Shown here: positions 16,376 to 24,983 of the stretch, piece by piece | Numbering within the stretch: the stretch's first letter is position 1 | How the letters are laid out: each line of letters begins with the position of its first letter | From: Paracoccaceae bacterium | GTDB lineage: Bacteria > Pseudomonadota > Alphaproteobacteria > Rhodobacterales > Rhodobacteraceae | Direction: 5' to 3' | Assembly (NCBI GenBank): GCA_014762635.1 | Contig: JABURR010000024.1 | Coordinates: forward strand, 1-49,035 | DNA length: 49,035 nt | Made by a program: the position numbers and the translations under genes | Notes under the pieces: model-generated | The model's input: only the letters and a program-made list of their open reading frames with translations | Databases searched by the model: none | Told to the model about the DNA's origin: nothing

Positions 16376-17527
16376 ATGTCATCACCCTGGATGACGGACG
16401 AGCACCAGATGCTCGCCGACATGACGTCGAAATTCATCACCGAGGAATGGTCTCCGCATTTCGCGCGTTGGCGCGATGCGGGCGAGATGGACAAGTCCAT
16501 CTGGCAACAGGCCGGAGAGCTTGGCCTGCTTTGCCCCTCGATCCCCGAGGAATACGGCGGGGCGGGTGGCGATTTCGGCCACGAGGCCGTGTTGATCATG
16601 GAGGCCGCGAAGGCCAACCTCGCAAGCTGGGGCCACGGCATCCACTCGGGCATCGTGGCGCATTACATCCTGGCCTATGGCACCGAAGACCAGAAGAAGC
16701 GCTGGCTGCCCAAGATGATCTCGGGCGAAATGGTCGGCGCACTGGCGATGACCGAACCCTCCGCCGGGTCGGACGTGCAGAACCTCAAGACCCGCGCGAT
16801 CCGCGACGGCAACAGCTATCGCCTGACCGGGCAGAAGACCTTCATCACCAACGGCCAGCACGCCGACCTGATCGTGGTCGCCGCCAAGACCGACCCCAAG
16901 CAGGGCGCCAAGGGCGTCTCGCTTGTCGTGGTCGAGACCGAGGGCGCCGCCGGGTTCCAGCGCGGGCGCAACCTCGACAAGATCGGGCTGAAGGCCAGCG
17001 ATACCTCGGAGCTGTTCTTCGAAGACGTGGAGATCCCGCCGGAAAACATCCTCGGGCTGGACGAGGGCCAGGGCTTCTACCAGATGATGAAGCAGCTTCC
17101 GCAGGAACGCCTGATCATCGGCTGCGGCGCAGTGGGCGCGATGGAGGGCGCGGTGGAACGCACCATCGCCTATTGCCAGGAACGCGAGGCCTTCGGCGGG
17201 CCGCTCACGCAATTCCAGAACACCCGCTTCAAGCTGGCCGAGTGCAAGACCAAGACCACCGTCGCCCGCGCCTTCCTCGACGCCTGCATCGCCGAACACC
17301 TGCGGGGCGAGCTGACGGTCGAGAAGGCCGCCATGTGCAAGTATTGGCTCACCGACACGCAGGGCGAGGTTCTGGACGAGTGCCTGCAGCTGCACGGCGG
17401 CTATGGCTTCATGCAGGAATACGCCGTGGCCGAGATGTGGACCGACGCGCGCGTGCAGCGGATCTACGGCGGCACCAACGAGATCATGAAAGAACTGATC
17501 GCCCGCAGCTTCGCCCAGGCGAAGTGA
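16376..17527 (+). CDS. Acyl-CoA dehydrogenase, LCAD-like
   Basis: The 383-residue enzyme has the usual three domains ([42 protein letters not shown]). Its C-terminal motif reads [15 protein letters not shown]: the catalytic Glu of the YEG type is replaced by Gly. As in mitochondrial long-chain acyl-CoA dehydrogenase, the base is then expected on another helix, and Glu244 in QLPQERL fits that position. The ATG at 16376 follows GGAGGAG at a normal distance. It lies 73 bases after the first dehydrogenase. Long- or branched-chain substrates are likely. Confidence 0.92.
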   Translation: MSSPWMTDEHQMLADMTSKFITEEWSPHFARWRDAGEMDKSIWQQAGELGLLCPSIPEEYGGAGGDFGHEAVLIMEAAKANLASWGHGIHSGIVAHYILAYGTEDQKKRWLPKMISGEMVGALAMTEPSAGSDVQNLKTRAIRDGNSYRLTGQKTFITNGQHADLIVVAAKTDPKQGAKGVSLVVVETEGAAGFQRGRNLDKIGLKASDTSELFFEDVEIPPENILGLDEGQGFYQMMKQLPQERLIIGCGAVGAMEGAVERTIAYCQEREAFGGPLTQFQNTRFKLAECKTKTTVARAFLDACIAEHLRGELTVEKAAMCKYWLTDTQGEVLDECLQLHGGYGFMQEYAVAEMWTDARVQRIYGGTNEIMKELIARSFAQAK

Positions 17528-17556
17528 GACCGGGCAAAAAAACAAGGGAGAGACGG

Positions 17557-18192
17557 ATGACGATCAAGCTCTACTGCTTCGGGGAAAGCGGAAATGCCTA
17601 CAAGGCGGCGCTGAGCCTCACGCTGGCGGGGATGGAGTGGGAGCCGGTCTACGTGGACTTCTTCCGCGGCGAGACGCGCAGCCCCGAATACCGCAAGATC
17701 AACGTCATGGGCGAAGTGCCCGTGCTGGTCGACGGCGACCTGACGATCACCCAGTCGGGCGTGATCCAGGACTGGGTGACGAAGCAGACCGGCAAGCTGG
17801 GCGGCAAGGACGAGGCCGAGGCGCGCGACGTGCTGCGCTGGATGTTCTTCGACAACCACAAGGTCTCGGGCGTGGGCGGACCGCTGCGCTTCAACATGAA
17901 CTTCCTGCCCGAAGACAAGCGCAACAAGGAGGCCAACGCCTTCCTCGCCATGCGGCTGGCCTCGGCGCTGAAGGTTCTGGATACCGCGCTTGAAGGGCGC
18001 GACTGGCTGGTGGGCGACGCCATCACCAATGCCGACATCGCCTGCTGCGGCTACCTCTTCTACGAAGAGCCCTTTGGCTTCGACCGCAAGGAGTACCCCA
18101 ATATCGACCGCTGGCTCGACCGCATCGCGGCGCAGCCCGGCTGGAAACACCCCTATGACATGATGCCCGGCAACCCTTCGGACCGGGCGTGA
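17557..18192 (+). CDS. Glutathione S-transferase family protein
   Basis: The 211-residue protein has a thioredoxin-like N-terminal domain (MTIKLYCFGESGNAYKAALSL; the cis-proline segment is NVMGEVPVLVDG and the glutathione gamma-Glu site is ITQSGVI). The C-terminal helical domain contains DWLVGDAITNADIACCG, matching the N-capping region of GSTs. It is embedded in the beta-oxidation operon between a dehydrogenase and the thiolase, 29 bases after the former and 10 before the latter. A role in detoxifying enoyl or oxidised acyl intermediates is possible but inferred. Confidence 0.9.
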   Translation: MTIKLYCFGESGNAYKAALSLTLAGMEWEPVYVDFFRGETRSPEYRKINVMGEVPVLVDGDLTITQSGVIQDWVTKQTGKLGGKDEAEARDVLRWMFFDNHKVSGVGGPLRFNMNFLPEDKRNKEANAFLAMRLASALKVLDTALEGRDWLVGDAITNADIACCGYLFYEEPFGFDRKEYPNIDRWLDRIAAQPGWKHPYDMMPGNPSDRA

Positions 18193-18202
18193 AGGAGGAC
18201 CT

Positions 18203-19414
18203 ATGACCGACGCCTATATCTACGACGCGATCCGGACGCCGCGCGGCAAGGGCCGCAAGGACGGCAGCCTGCACGAGGTCACCTCGGTGCGGCTGTCCGC
18301 CGTGACGCTGAACGCGCTGAAAGAGCGCAACAACCTCGGCGGCCACGCGGTCGAGGACGTGATCTGGGGTAACGTGACCCAGGTCGCCGAACAGGGCGGC
18401 TGCCTTGCGCGCACCGCCGTTCTGGCCTCGGACCTGGACGAATCCATCCCCGGGCTGGCCATCAACCGGTTCTGCGCCTCGGGGCTCGAGGCGGTGAACC
18501 TGGCCTCGAACCAGGTGAAGGGCGGCGCGGGTTCCGCCTATATCGCCGGCGGGGTCGAGATGATGGGCCGCGTGGCCATGGGCTCGGACGGGGCCGCCAT
18601 CGCCGTGGACCCTTCCGTGGCGATGGACACCTATTTCGTCCCGCAGGGCATTTCGGCCGACCTGATCGCCACGGAATACGGGTTCTCGCGCGATGACGCG
18701 GACCTGCTGGCGGTGGAAAGCCAGAAGCGCGCCGCCAAGGCCTGGGACGAGGGCCGCTTTGCCAAATCCGTCGTCGAGGTGAAGGACCGCAACGGTATCA
18801 CCATCCTCGACCATGACGAATACATGCGCCCGGGCACCGACATGCAGGGCCTTGGCGCGCTGAAGCCCAGCTTCAAGGACATGGGCGAGACGATGCCAGG
18901 CTTCGACGCCGTGGCGCTGATGAAATACCCGCATCTTGAGCGGATCGAGCACATCCACCACGCGGGCAACTCCAGCGGCATCGTGGACGGCGCCGCCGCA
19001 CTTCTGATCGGCAACAAGGAGTTCGGCGAGGCGCACGGGCTGAAGCCCCGCGCGCGCATCCGCGCCACCGCCAAGATCGGCACCGATCCCACGATCATGC
19101 TGACCGGCCCGGTCCCGGTGACCGAGAAGATCCTGGCCGAAAGCGGCATGAGCATCTCGGACATCGACCTGTTCGAGGTGAACGAGGCCTTCTCCTCGGT
19201 GGTGCTGCGCTTCATGCAGGCCTTCGACGTGGATCATGACAAGGTGAACGTGAACGGCGGCTCCATCGCCATGGGCCACCCGCTGGGCGCCACCGGGGCG
19301 ATCATCCTCGGCACGCTGCTGGACGAGCTTGAGCGCACGGGCAAGGGCACCGGTCTGGCCACGCTCTGCATCGCATCGGGCATGGGTGCTGCCACGATCA
19401 TCGAACGCATTTGA
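18203..19414 (+). CDS. fadA: 3-ketoacyl-CoA thiolase / acetyl-CoA C-acyltransferase
   Basis: The 403-residue thiolase cleaves 3-ketoacyl-CoA with CoA in the last step of beta-oxidation. The nucleophile is Cys91 in NRFCASGLEAV. The second-half signatures are VNGGSIAMGHPLGATGA with the catalytic His and LCIASGMGAA with the second Cys. The ATG is preceded by GAAGGAGG. It is 14 bases upstream of the FadB-like gene, so the two probably form the FadA-FadB pair of a trifunctional complex. Confidence 0.94.
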   Translation: MTDAYIYDAIRTPRGKGRKDGSLHEVTSVRLSAVTLNALKERNNLGGHAVEDVIWGNVTQVAEQGGCLARTAVLASDLDESIPGLAINRFCASGLEAVNLASNQVKGGAGSAYIAGGVEMMGRVAMGSDGAAIAVDPSVAMDTYFVPQGISADLIATEYGFSRDDADLLAVESQKRAAKAWDEGRFAKSVVEVKDRNGITILDHDEYMRPGTDMQGLGALKPSFKDMGETMPGFDAVALMKYPHLERIEHIHHAGNSSGIVDGAAALLIGNKEFGEAHGLKPRARIRATAKIGTDPTIMLTGPVPVTEKILAESGMSISDIDLFEVNEAFSSVVLRFMQAFDVDHDKVNVNGGSIAMGHPLGATGAIILGTLLDELERTGKGTGLATLCIASGMGAATIIERI

Positions 19415-19428
19415 GGACGGACAAGACA

Positions 19429-21633
19429 ATGAGCGAATTTCACTACGAGCTCGGCGCCGACGGCGTCGCGGTGATCACCTGGGACGTGCCCGAGAAGTCG
19501 ATGAACGTGATGAGCAACGAGGGCTATCACGAGCTGGGCAGCCTGGTGGACAAGGGCCTTGCCGATGACGCCGTGAAGGGCATCGTCATCACCAGCGGCA
19601 AGGACAGCTTCGCCGCGGGGATGGACCTGAACGTGCTGGCCAAGCTGAAGGACGAGGCGGGCGACGACCCGGCTCCGGTCATCTTCAACTGGCTCATGGA
19701 AGCGCACAAGCTGCTCAGGAAGATCGAGCGCGCGGGGATGGACCCCAAGACCAACAAGGGCGGCAAGCCCATCGCCGCCGCCCTGCCCGGCACCGCGCTT
19801 GGCATCGGCTACGAGATCCCGCTGGCCTGCCACCGGATCTTTGCCGCCGACAACCCCAAGGCAAAGGTCGGTCTGCCCGAGATCCTCGTGGGCCTGTTCC
19901 CCGGGGCCGGCGGCACCACGCGCCTGTCGCGCAAGCTCGGCGCCATGGCCGCCGCGCCCTACCTGCTGGAAGGCAAGACTCTGGAGCCGACCAAGGCCAA
20001 GGCCGCCGGGCTGGTGGACGAGGTCGTTCCCGCCGATGAGCTTCTGGCAAAGGCCAAGGACTGGGTTCTGTCCGCCGGTGACGCGGACATCATCAAACCC
20101 TGGGACCAGAAGGGCTACAAGATGCCCGGCGGCGCCCCCTATCACCCGGCGGGTTTCATGACCTTCGTGGGTGCCTCGGCCATGGTGAATGGCAAGACCA
20201 AGGGCGTCTACCCGGCGGCCAAGGCGCTGCTGTCCTCGGTCTACGAGGGCGCGCTGGTCGATTTCGACACCGCGCTGAAGATCGAGGCGCGCTGGTTCAC
20301 CGGCGTGCTGATGAACCCCTCGTCCAGCGCGATGATCCGCTCGCTCTTCGTCAACAAGGGCGCGCTGGAAAAAGGCGCCGTGCGTCCCGCCGACGTGCCG
20401 GACCAGAGGGTGCAGAAGGTGGGCATCCTGGGCGCAGGCATGATGGGCGCGGGCATCGCCTATGTCAGCGCCAATGCCGGGATCGAGGTGGTGCTGATCG
20501 ACTCCACGCAAGAGGCCGCCGACAAGGGCAAGAGCTATTCCGAGGGCATCCTCGACAAGGGGATCAGCCGCAAGAAGGTGACACCCGAGAGGAAGGAGCA
20601 GGTCCTCGCCCGGATCACGGCGACCACGGACTATGCGCTCCTGGACGGCTGCGACCTGATCGTGGAAGCGGTCTTCGAGGACCCGAAGGTCAAGGCCGAG
20701 GTCACCGCCAAGGCCGAGGCGGTGATCGGCGCGGACTGCATCTACGCCACCAACACCTCGACCCTGCCGATCGGTGAGCTGGCCAAGGCCTCCAAGCGGC
20801 CCGAGCAGTTCATCGGCATCCACTTCTTCAGCCCCGTCGACAAGATGCTGCTGGTGGAGATCATCAAGGGCGCCCAGACCGGCGACCGCGCGGTGGCCAA
20901 GGCGCTGGATTACGTGCGCCAGATCCGCAAGACGCCGATCGTGGTGAACGACGCGCGCTTCTTCTACGCCAACCGCTGCATCATCCCCTATATCAACGAG
21001 GGGGTGCGCATGGTCGGCGAAGGGATTGCGCCCGCGCTCATCGACCACGCGGCGCAGATGATGGGCTTCCCGGTGGGGCCGCTGCAGCTGGTGGACGAGA
21101 CCTCGATCGACCTGGGCGTGAAGATCGCCAAGGCCACCAAGGCGGCGATGGGCGATGCCTATCCCGACGGTGCGGCGGACGAGGTGCTGTTCTGGATGGC
21201 AGAGCAGGGGCGGTTGGGCCGCAAGGCCAAGGCCGGGTTCTATGCCTATGATGAGAAGGGCAAGCGTCAGGGCTACTGGCCCGGTCTTGCCGACAAGTAT
21301 CCGCTGCTCGACACCCAGCCCGAGCTGTCCGAAGTGCAGCACCGGCTGATGTTCGTGCAGGCGCTGGAAGCGGTGCGCGCGCTGGAGGACGGGGTTCTCA
21401 TGGACATCCGCGAAGGCGACGTGGGCGCGATCCTGGGCTGGGGCTTCGCGCCCTGGTCGGGCGGGCCGCTGAGCTGGCTGGATATCCTTGGATCGGCCCG
21501 GGCGGTGGACCTGTGCGATGGTCTGGTCGCGCGCCACGGGGACCGCTTCACCGCGCCGAACCTGCTGCGCGAGATGGCCGAGAAGAGCGAAAGCTTCTAC
21601 GGGCGGTTTGGTGCCTCGAAGAAAGCGGCCTGA
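19429..21633 (+). CDS. fadB: Multifunctional enoyl-CoA hydratase / 3-hydroxyacyl-CoA dehydrogenase
   Basis: The 734-residue protein combines an N-terminal crotonase domain with a 3-hydroxyacyl-CoA dehydrogenase. In the crotonase part the two catalytic glutamates are in place (GTALGIGYEIPLAC and VGLPEILVGLFPGAGGT). The dehydrogenase begins near residue 325 with the NAD motif GILGAGMMGAG and contains NTSTLPIGELA and HFFSPVDKM. The length and order match FadB/FadJ-type alpha subunits. The ATG at 19429 is used because family sequence starts at MSEFHYE; a TTG at 19411 overlaps the thiolase stop. A strong hairpin follows. Confidence 0.94.
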   Translation: MSEFHYELGADGVAVITWDVPEKSMNVMSNEGYHELGSLVDKGLADDAVKGIVITSGKDSFAAGMDLNVLAKLKDEAGDDPAPVIFNWLMEAHKLLRKIERAGMDPKTNKGGKPIAAALPGTALGIGYEIPLACHRIFAADNPKAKVGLPEILVGLFPGAGGTTRLSRKLGAMAAAPYLLEGKTLEPTKAKAAGLVDEVVPADELLAKAKDWVLSAGDADIIKPWDQKGYKMPGGAPYHPAGFMTFVGASAMVNGKTKGVYPAAKALLSSVYEGALVDFDTALKIEARWFTGVLMNPSSSAMIRSLFVNKGALEKGAVRPADVPDQRVQKVGILGAGMMGAGIAYVSANAGIEVVLIDSTQEAADKGKSYSEGILDKGISRKKVTPERKEQVLARITATTDYALLDGCDLIVEAVFEDPKVKAEVTAKAEAVIGADCIYATNTSTLPIGELAKASKRPEQFIGIHFFSPVDKMLLVEIIKGAQTGDRAVAKALDYVRQIRKTPIVVNDARFFYANRCIIPYINEGVRMVGEGIAPALIDHAAQMMGFPVGPLQLVDETSIDLGVKIAKATKAAMGDAYPDGAADEVLFWMAEQGRLGRKAKAGFYAYDEKGKRQGYWPGLADKYPLLDTQPELSEVQHRLMFVQALEAVRALEDGVLMDIREGDVGAILGWGFAPWSGGPLSWLDILGSARAVDLCDGLVARHGDRFTAPNLLREMAEKSESFYGRFGASKKAA

Positions 21634-21643
21634 GACGGAACGC

Positions 21644-21667
21644 GGGCGGCCGGGAGACCGGCCGCCC
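21644..21667. terminator. GC hairpin between convergent fadB and Hint genes
   Basis: A perfect 10-bp stem (GGGCGGCCGG / CCGGCCGCCC) with a GAGA loop lies 10 bases after the fadB stop and 2 bases before the end of the convergent gene. There is no T-run on either side, so termination strength is uncertain. Confidence 0.6.
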
Positions 21668-21669
21668 GG

Positions 21670-22284
21670 TCACGCGGCGACGCGCCGATCCTGCACGAGT
21701 GTCGTGAACAGGTCGATGGCCGCACGCGCCCCCAGACTCCGGAAATGGCTGCCCTTGCGGTCGGGCCCCGCGCAATGCAGCAGGGCGCCGGTATTGGCGA
21801 AAATCAGTTCTTCTTCCTCGAATTTCAGGGTGATCCGGCGCAGGTCCTGCGCGGCACTGATGCGCCGGATGCCACCATGGCCCACCATCAGGTCCACCGG
21901 GATCAGCGCATGCGGTAGTCCGGTGAGCGATTCTACCTCGGCACCGCGCAGCAGGATCTTCTGGCCCGGCATCATGCGCAGCGTGGAGCAGGTGTTGAGC
22001 ATCCCGCCCGGAACCTCGATCAATTGCGGCGCGTCCTGCTTGCGGATGATCGCGTGATGGGTGTCGATCACCTGCTTGAGATCCCCGTCAAACGTCTGCA
22101 CCTGGTCGCCGGCGACCAGGGTTTCCACCGGGCGCCATCCGCGCGCGGTTTCGACCCGCGTGCCGGCCAGGAATCCGGCCCGAATACGGGGAAGCCTTTG
22201 CTGTGCGGCCAGTTCGGCCGAGATTTCTTCGCAAGGGGTAAATGCACCTGATCCCGGCATGTACATGGCACCTGTCCTCGTCAT
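21670..22284 (-). CDS. Stand-alone Hint domain protein
   Basis: The 204-residue product is mainly a Hint_2 (hedgehog/intein-like) domain: GFLAGTRVETARGWRPVETLVAGDQVQTFDG, then HHAIIRKQDAPQLIEVPGG, LRMMPGQKILL and HALIPVDLMVGHGG. Such proteins are frequent in Rhodobacterales, where Hint domains also cap secreted proteins. The position where an autoprocessing Hint domain has its Cys or Ser nucleophile reads Gly (RAGFLAGT), so self-cleavage is unlikely. ATG 22284 follows AGGGGACA. It has no signal peptide and no attached RTX repeats. Confidence 0.82.
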   Translation of the reverse strand: MTRTGAMYMPGSGAFTPCEEISAELAAQQRLPRIRAGFLAGTRVETARGWRPVETLVAGDQVQTFDGDLKQVIDTHHAIIRKQDAPQLIEVPGGMLNTCSTLRMMPGQKILLRGAEVESLTGLPHALIPVDLMVGHGGIRRISAAQDLRRITLKFEEEELIFANTGALLHCAGPDRKGSHFRSLGARAAIDLFTTLVQDRRVAA

Positions 22285-22538
22285 TTCACTGTCCCCTGTC
22301 TTGGAGCGAATTCCATAGGGGGGATTTGATTTTGCCATGATGCAGCCCGAATTGTGTTCAAATTGTGGCATATATTCCCGCTTGAGTAGAATTCTGCGAA
22401 AACGTGCCAGATCGTTCAAATAACTGATAAAACAGGTTAACCAAGCATAAATAAACAATTTTATTACATTTATCCTCACCGAAACGTGAGCCTCTGAGAG
22501 CGGATATTCGCCGGGTGATTCCGGCCGAAAACATGGCA
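22285..22538. other. AT-rich intergenic region
   Basis: About 250 bases, clearly richer in A/T than the surroundings, with short A/T runs around 22420-22480. No ORF, RNA or terminator was recognised. It holds the promoter of the Hint gene and the 3' end of the sulfotransferase gene and may be a boundary of transferred DNA. Confidence 0.55.
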
Positions 22539-23186
22539 CTAAAACCTGTAGTTGAATTTCTCGATGTCGACGGCAGAGATTCGCGCCACAATCTCCGCCT
22601 CGCGGTCCGAGTAATACCGCCGCCAGTCCGGGTCCCGGGCCGAAACGTTCACCCGCGGCAGTGGCCCGGGCCGGAAGCCGAGGTGGGCTTCGAGCCGGGA
22701 CAGCCCCTCCTCCATCGCCTCGAACCGGATGAAAAGCGCCTCGCGCTCCTGCCCCTGCGCATCGGTGACGAAGTCGGCGTAGCTTTGCGCGCGCAGTTCG
22801 GCGACGGTTTCGACGCTGTTGAGGAACTGCGAGAAATCCAGCGCCTTGGCCCTCGCCACCGCCGGGTGGCGGAAGGACTGTTCCCGCAGCCAGTGATAAT
22901 AGCTGACCACCCGGTCCCACGGGTTGCGCACGAGGGTGACGATCAGGAAGTCGTCCATCTCGGCCTCGCTCACCAGCCCGCCCAGGTCGGACAGCGTCGA
23001 ATGTTTCCATAGCCGCCCCCGCGCGGGCAGGTCCTTTTGCCGCCGCGCCCGTGCCCGGCCCTTCGGCGTGTCGGCGACGATGATGTCGTCCTTCATCGCC
23101 CGCGCCTCCAGCGCGAGGGTCAGCGCGGTGCCGCCGGTCTTGGGCGGATGCAGAAAAATGTAGCGGCGACCGCGTGACAGGATCAT
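22539..23186 (-). CDS. Sulfotransferase family protein
   Basis: The 215-residue protein has the PAPS-binding elements of cytosolic-type sulfotransferases. IFLHPPKTGGTALT near residue 10 binds the 5'-phosphosulfate and VTLVRNPWDRVVSYYHW near residue 85 binds the 3'-phosphate. It would transfer sulfate to an unknown acceptor, perhaps a polysaccharide or small metabolite. The short C-terminal part ends DIEKFNYRF, which resembles bacterial homologues of the family-2 group. It lies downstream of the AT-rich gap and points away from the ligase gene. Confidence 0.85.
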   Translation of the reverse strand: MILSRGRRYIFLHPPKTGGTALTLALEARAMKDDIIVADTPKGRARARRQKDLPARGRLWKHSTLSDLGGLVSEAEMDDFLIVTLVRNPWDRVVSYYHWLREQSFRHPAVARAKALDFSQFLNSVETVAELRAQSYADFVTDAQGQEREALFIRFEAMEEGLSRLEAHLGFRPGPLPRVNVSARDPDWRRYYSDREAEIVARISAVDIEKFNYRF

Positions 23187-23285
23187 GATCCCACGCTATC
23201 CCGCCGCAACGGCCCGCGCCAAGGCAATGTCTTTTCAAGACCGCCGGTTCGGGTCAGATTGGGGAAAACCAAGCGGAGGATCGTC

Positions 23286-24914
23286 ATGGGTTGGATGAAG
23301 GATGAAACCGGACTTGGCAAATGCCCGGCCAATTACGTGCCGCTCACGCCGCTGTCGCATCTGCGCCGCGCCGCACAGATCTTTCCCGACCTCGATGCCG
23401 TGGTCTATGGCAACCGCCGCCTGAGCTACACCCAGTATACCGACCGGGTGACGCGACTGGCCTCGGCGCTGGCGCAGATGGGCGTGCAGCCCGGCGACGT
23501 GGTGGCGACGATCCTGCCCAACGTGCTGCCCCATGCCGAGGCAAGCTTCGGCATCCCGGCCTGCGGCGCGGTGCTGAACACGATCAACACAAGGCTCGAC
23601 GTGGATACGGTCGCCTATATCCTGGGTCATGGCGAAGCGAAGGTCGTGCTCTGCGACAGCCAGTTCCTGCAACTGGCCGAGGACGCCTGCGCCGCACTGG
23701 ACGGCCCCGCCCCCACGATCATCGAAGTGGCCGACGAGCAGGCCGGGTTCCCGCCCTCGGGGCGTTTCCAGGAATACGAGGCGCTGCTGGCGGCGGGATC
23801 GTCGGACTATGCCTGGATCATGCCCGAGGACGAGTGGGAGAGCATCGCGCTCAACTACACCTCCGGCACCACCGGGCGGCCCAAGGGCGTGGTCTATCAC
23901 CACCGCGGCGCCTACCTCGCCACCACCATGAACGCGATCTCGTGGCGCATGGTGCTGTTCCCGAAATACCTGACCATCGTGCCGCTGTTCCACTGCAACA
24001 ACTGGTGCCACACTTGGATGGTGCCGATGATGGGCGGCACGGTCATCTGTTGCCGCAACGTGACCGCCAAGGCGATCTATGACGCCATCGCGGACGAAGG
24101 CGTGACCCATTTCGGCGGCGCGCCGATCGTTCTGAACTCGATCATCAACGCGCCTGAGAGCGACCGCCGCGCCTTCGACCATGTTGTCGAGGTCTTCACC
24201 GCGGGCGCCCCGCCCCCGGCGGCGACGCTCGCCAAGATCGAGCCGCTGGGCTTCAACGTGACCCAGGTCTACGGCCTGACTGAAACCTATGGCCCGGCCA
24301 CCGAATGCCTCTGGCAGCCCTCGTGGGAGGGCACCGAGGGCGCGGAGCGCGCGGCGCTCAAGGCCCGGACCGGCATCGCCATGCCGATGATGGAAGAGAT
24401 CACCGTGATGGACCCCGAAACCATGGAACAGGTGCCCATGGACGGCCAGACCACGGGCGAGATCATGATGCGCGGCAATGTCGTGATGAAGGGCTATTAC
24501 AAGAACCCCGAGGCCACGGCGAAGGATTTCTCGGGCGGCTATTTCCACTCGGGCGACATCGCCTTCCAGCATCCCGACACCTACATCAAGATCGCGGACC
24601 GGGCGAAGGACATCATCATCTCGGGCGGCGAGAACGTCAGCTCGGTCGAGGTCGAGGGCGCGCTGATGCACCACCCGGCGGTCTCGCTCTGCGCGGTGGT
24701 GGCCAAGGAAGACGAGAAATGGGGCGAGGTCCCCTGCGCCTTCGTCGAACTGCTGGACGGGAAAAGCTGCACCGCCGAGGAACTGATCGCCTTCGCGCGC
24801 GAACGGCTGGCCGGATTCAAGACGCCGAAACTGGTCGTGTTCCAGGAATTGCCCAAGACATCGACCGGCAAGATCCAGAAGTTCGAACTGCGCGCGGTGG
24901 CCAAGACCCTCTGA
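23286..24914 (+). CDS. Fatty-acyl-CoA synthetase (AMP-forming; DmdB-like)
   Basis: The 542-residue enzyme activates a carboxylic acid to its CoA ester through an acyl-adenylate. The AMP-binding signatures are YTSGTTGRPKGVVYHHRG near residue 198, QVYGLTETYGP, the hinge region YIKIADRAKDIIISGGENVSS, and the C-terminal catalytic lysine in PKTSTGKIQKF. The close relatives include medium-chain fatty-acid ligases and 3-methylmercaptopropionate-CoA ligase (DmdB). ATG 23286 follows GGAGGA by 5 bases. It probably feeds the beta-oxidation operon 1.6 kb upstream. Confidence 0.92.
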   Translation: MGWMKDETGLGKCPANYVPLTPLSHLRRAAQIFPDLDAVVYGNRRLSYTQYTDRVTRLASALAQMGVQPGDVVATILPNVLPHAEASFGIPACGAVLNTINTRLDVDTVAYILGHGEAKVVLCDSQFLQLAEDACAALDGPAPTIIEVADEQAGFPPSGRFQEYEALLAAGSSDYAWIMPEDEWESIALNYTSGTTGRPKGVVYHHRGAYLATTMNAISWRMVLFPKYLTIVPLFHCNNWCHTWMVPMMGGTVICCRNVTAKAIYDAIADEGVTHFGGAPIVLNSIINAPESDRRAFDHVVEVFTAGAPPPAATLAKIEPLGFNVTQVYGLTETYGPATECLWQPSWEGTEGAERAALKARTGIAMPMMEEITVMDPETMEQVPMDGQTTGEIMMRGNVVMKGYYKNPEATAKDFSGGYFHSGDIAFQHPDTYIKIADRAKDIIISGGENVSSVEVEGALMHHPAVSLCAVVAKEDEKWGEVPCAFVELLDGKSCTAEELIAFARERLAGFKTPKLVVFQELPKTSTGKIQKFELRAVAKTL

Positions 24915-24983
24915 CATTGTCGCGGATCGGCGCTTGCTGTATCCTGCGCCGCAACGATAACGGCACGAGCAGGCCTGCCGCAG

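Noticed and set aside
19234-21537. 767-codon minus-strand open frame opposite fadB
   Set aside because: The translation is low-complexity (His/Gly/Arg/Leu) and arises from the GC-rich codon pattern of fadB, whose domains are unambiguous.
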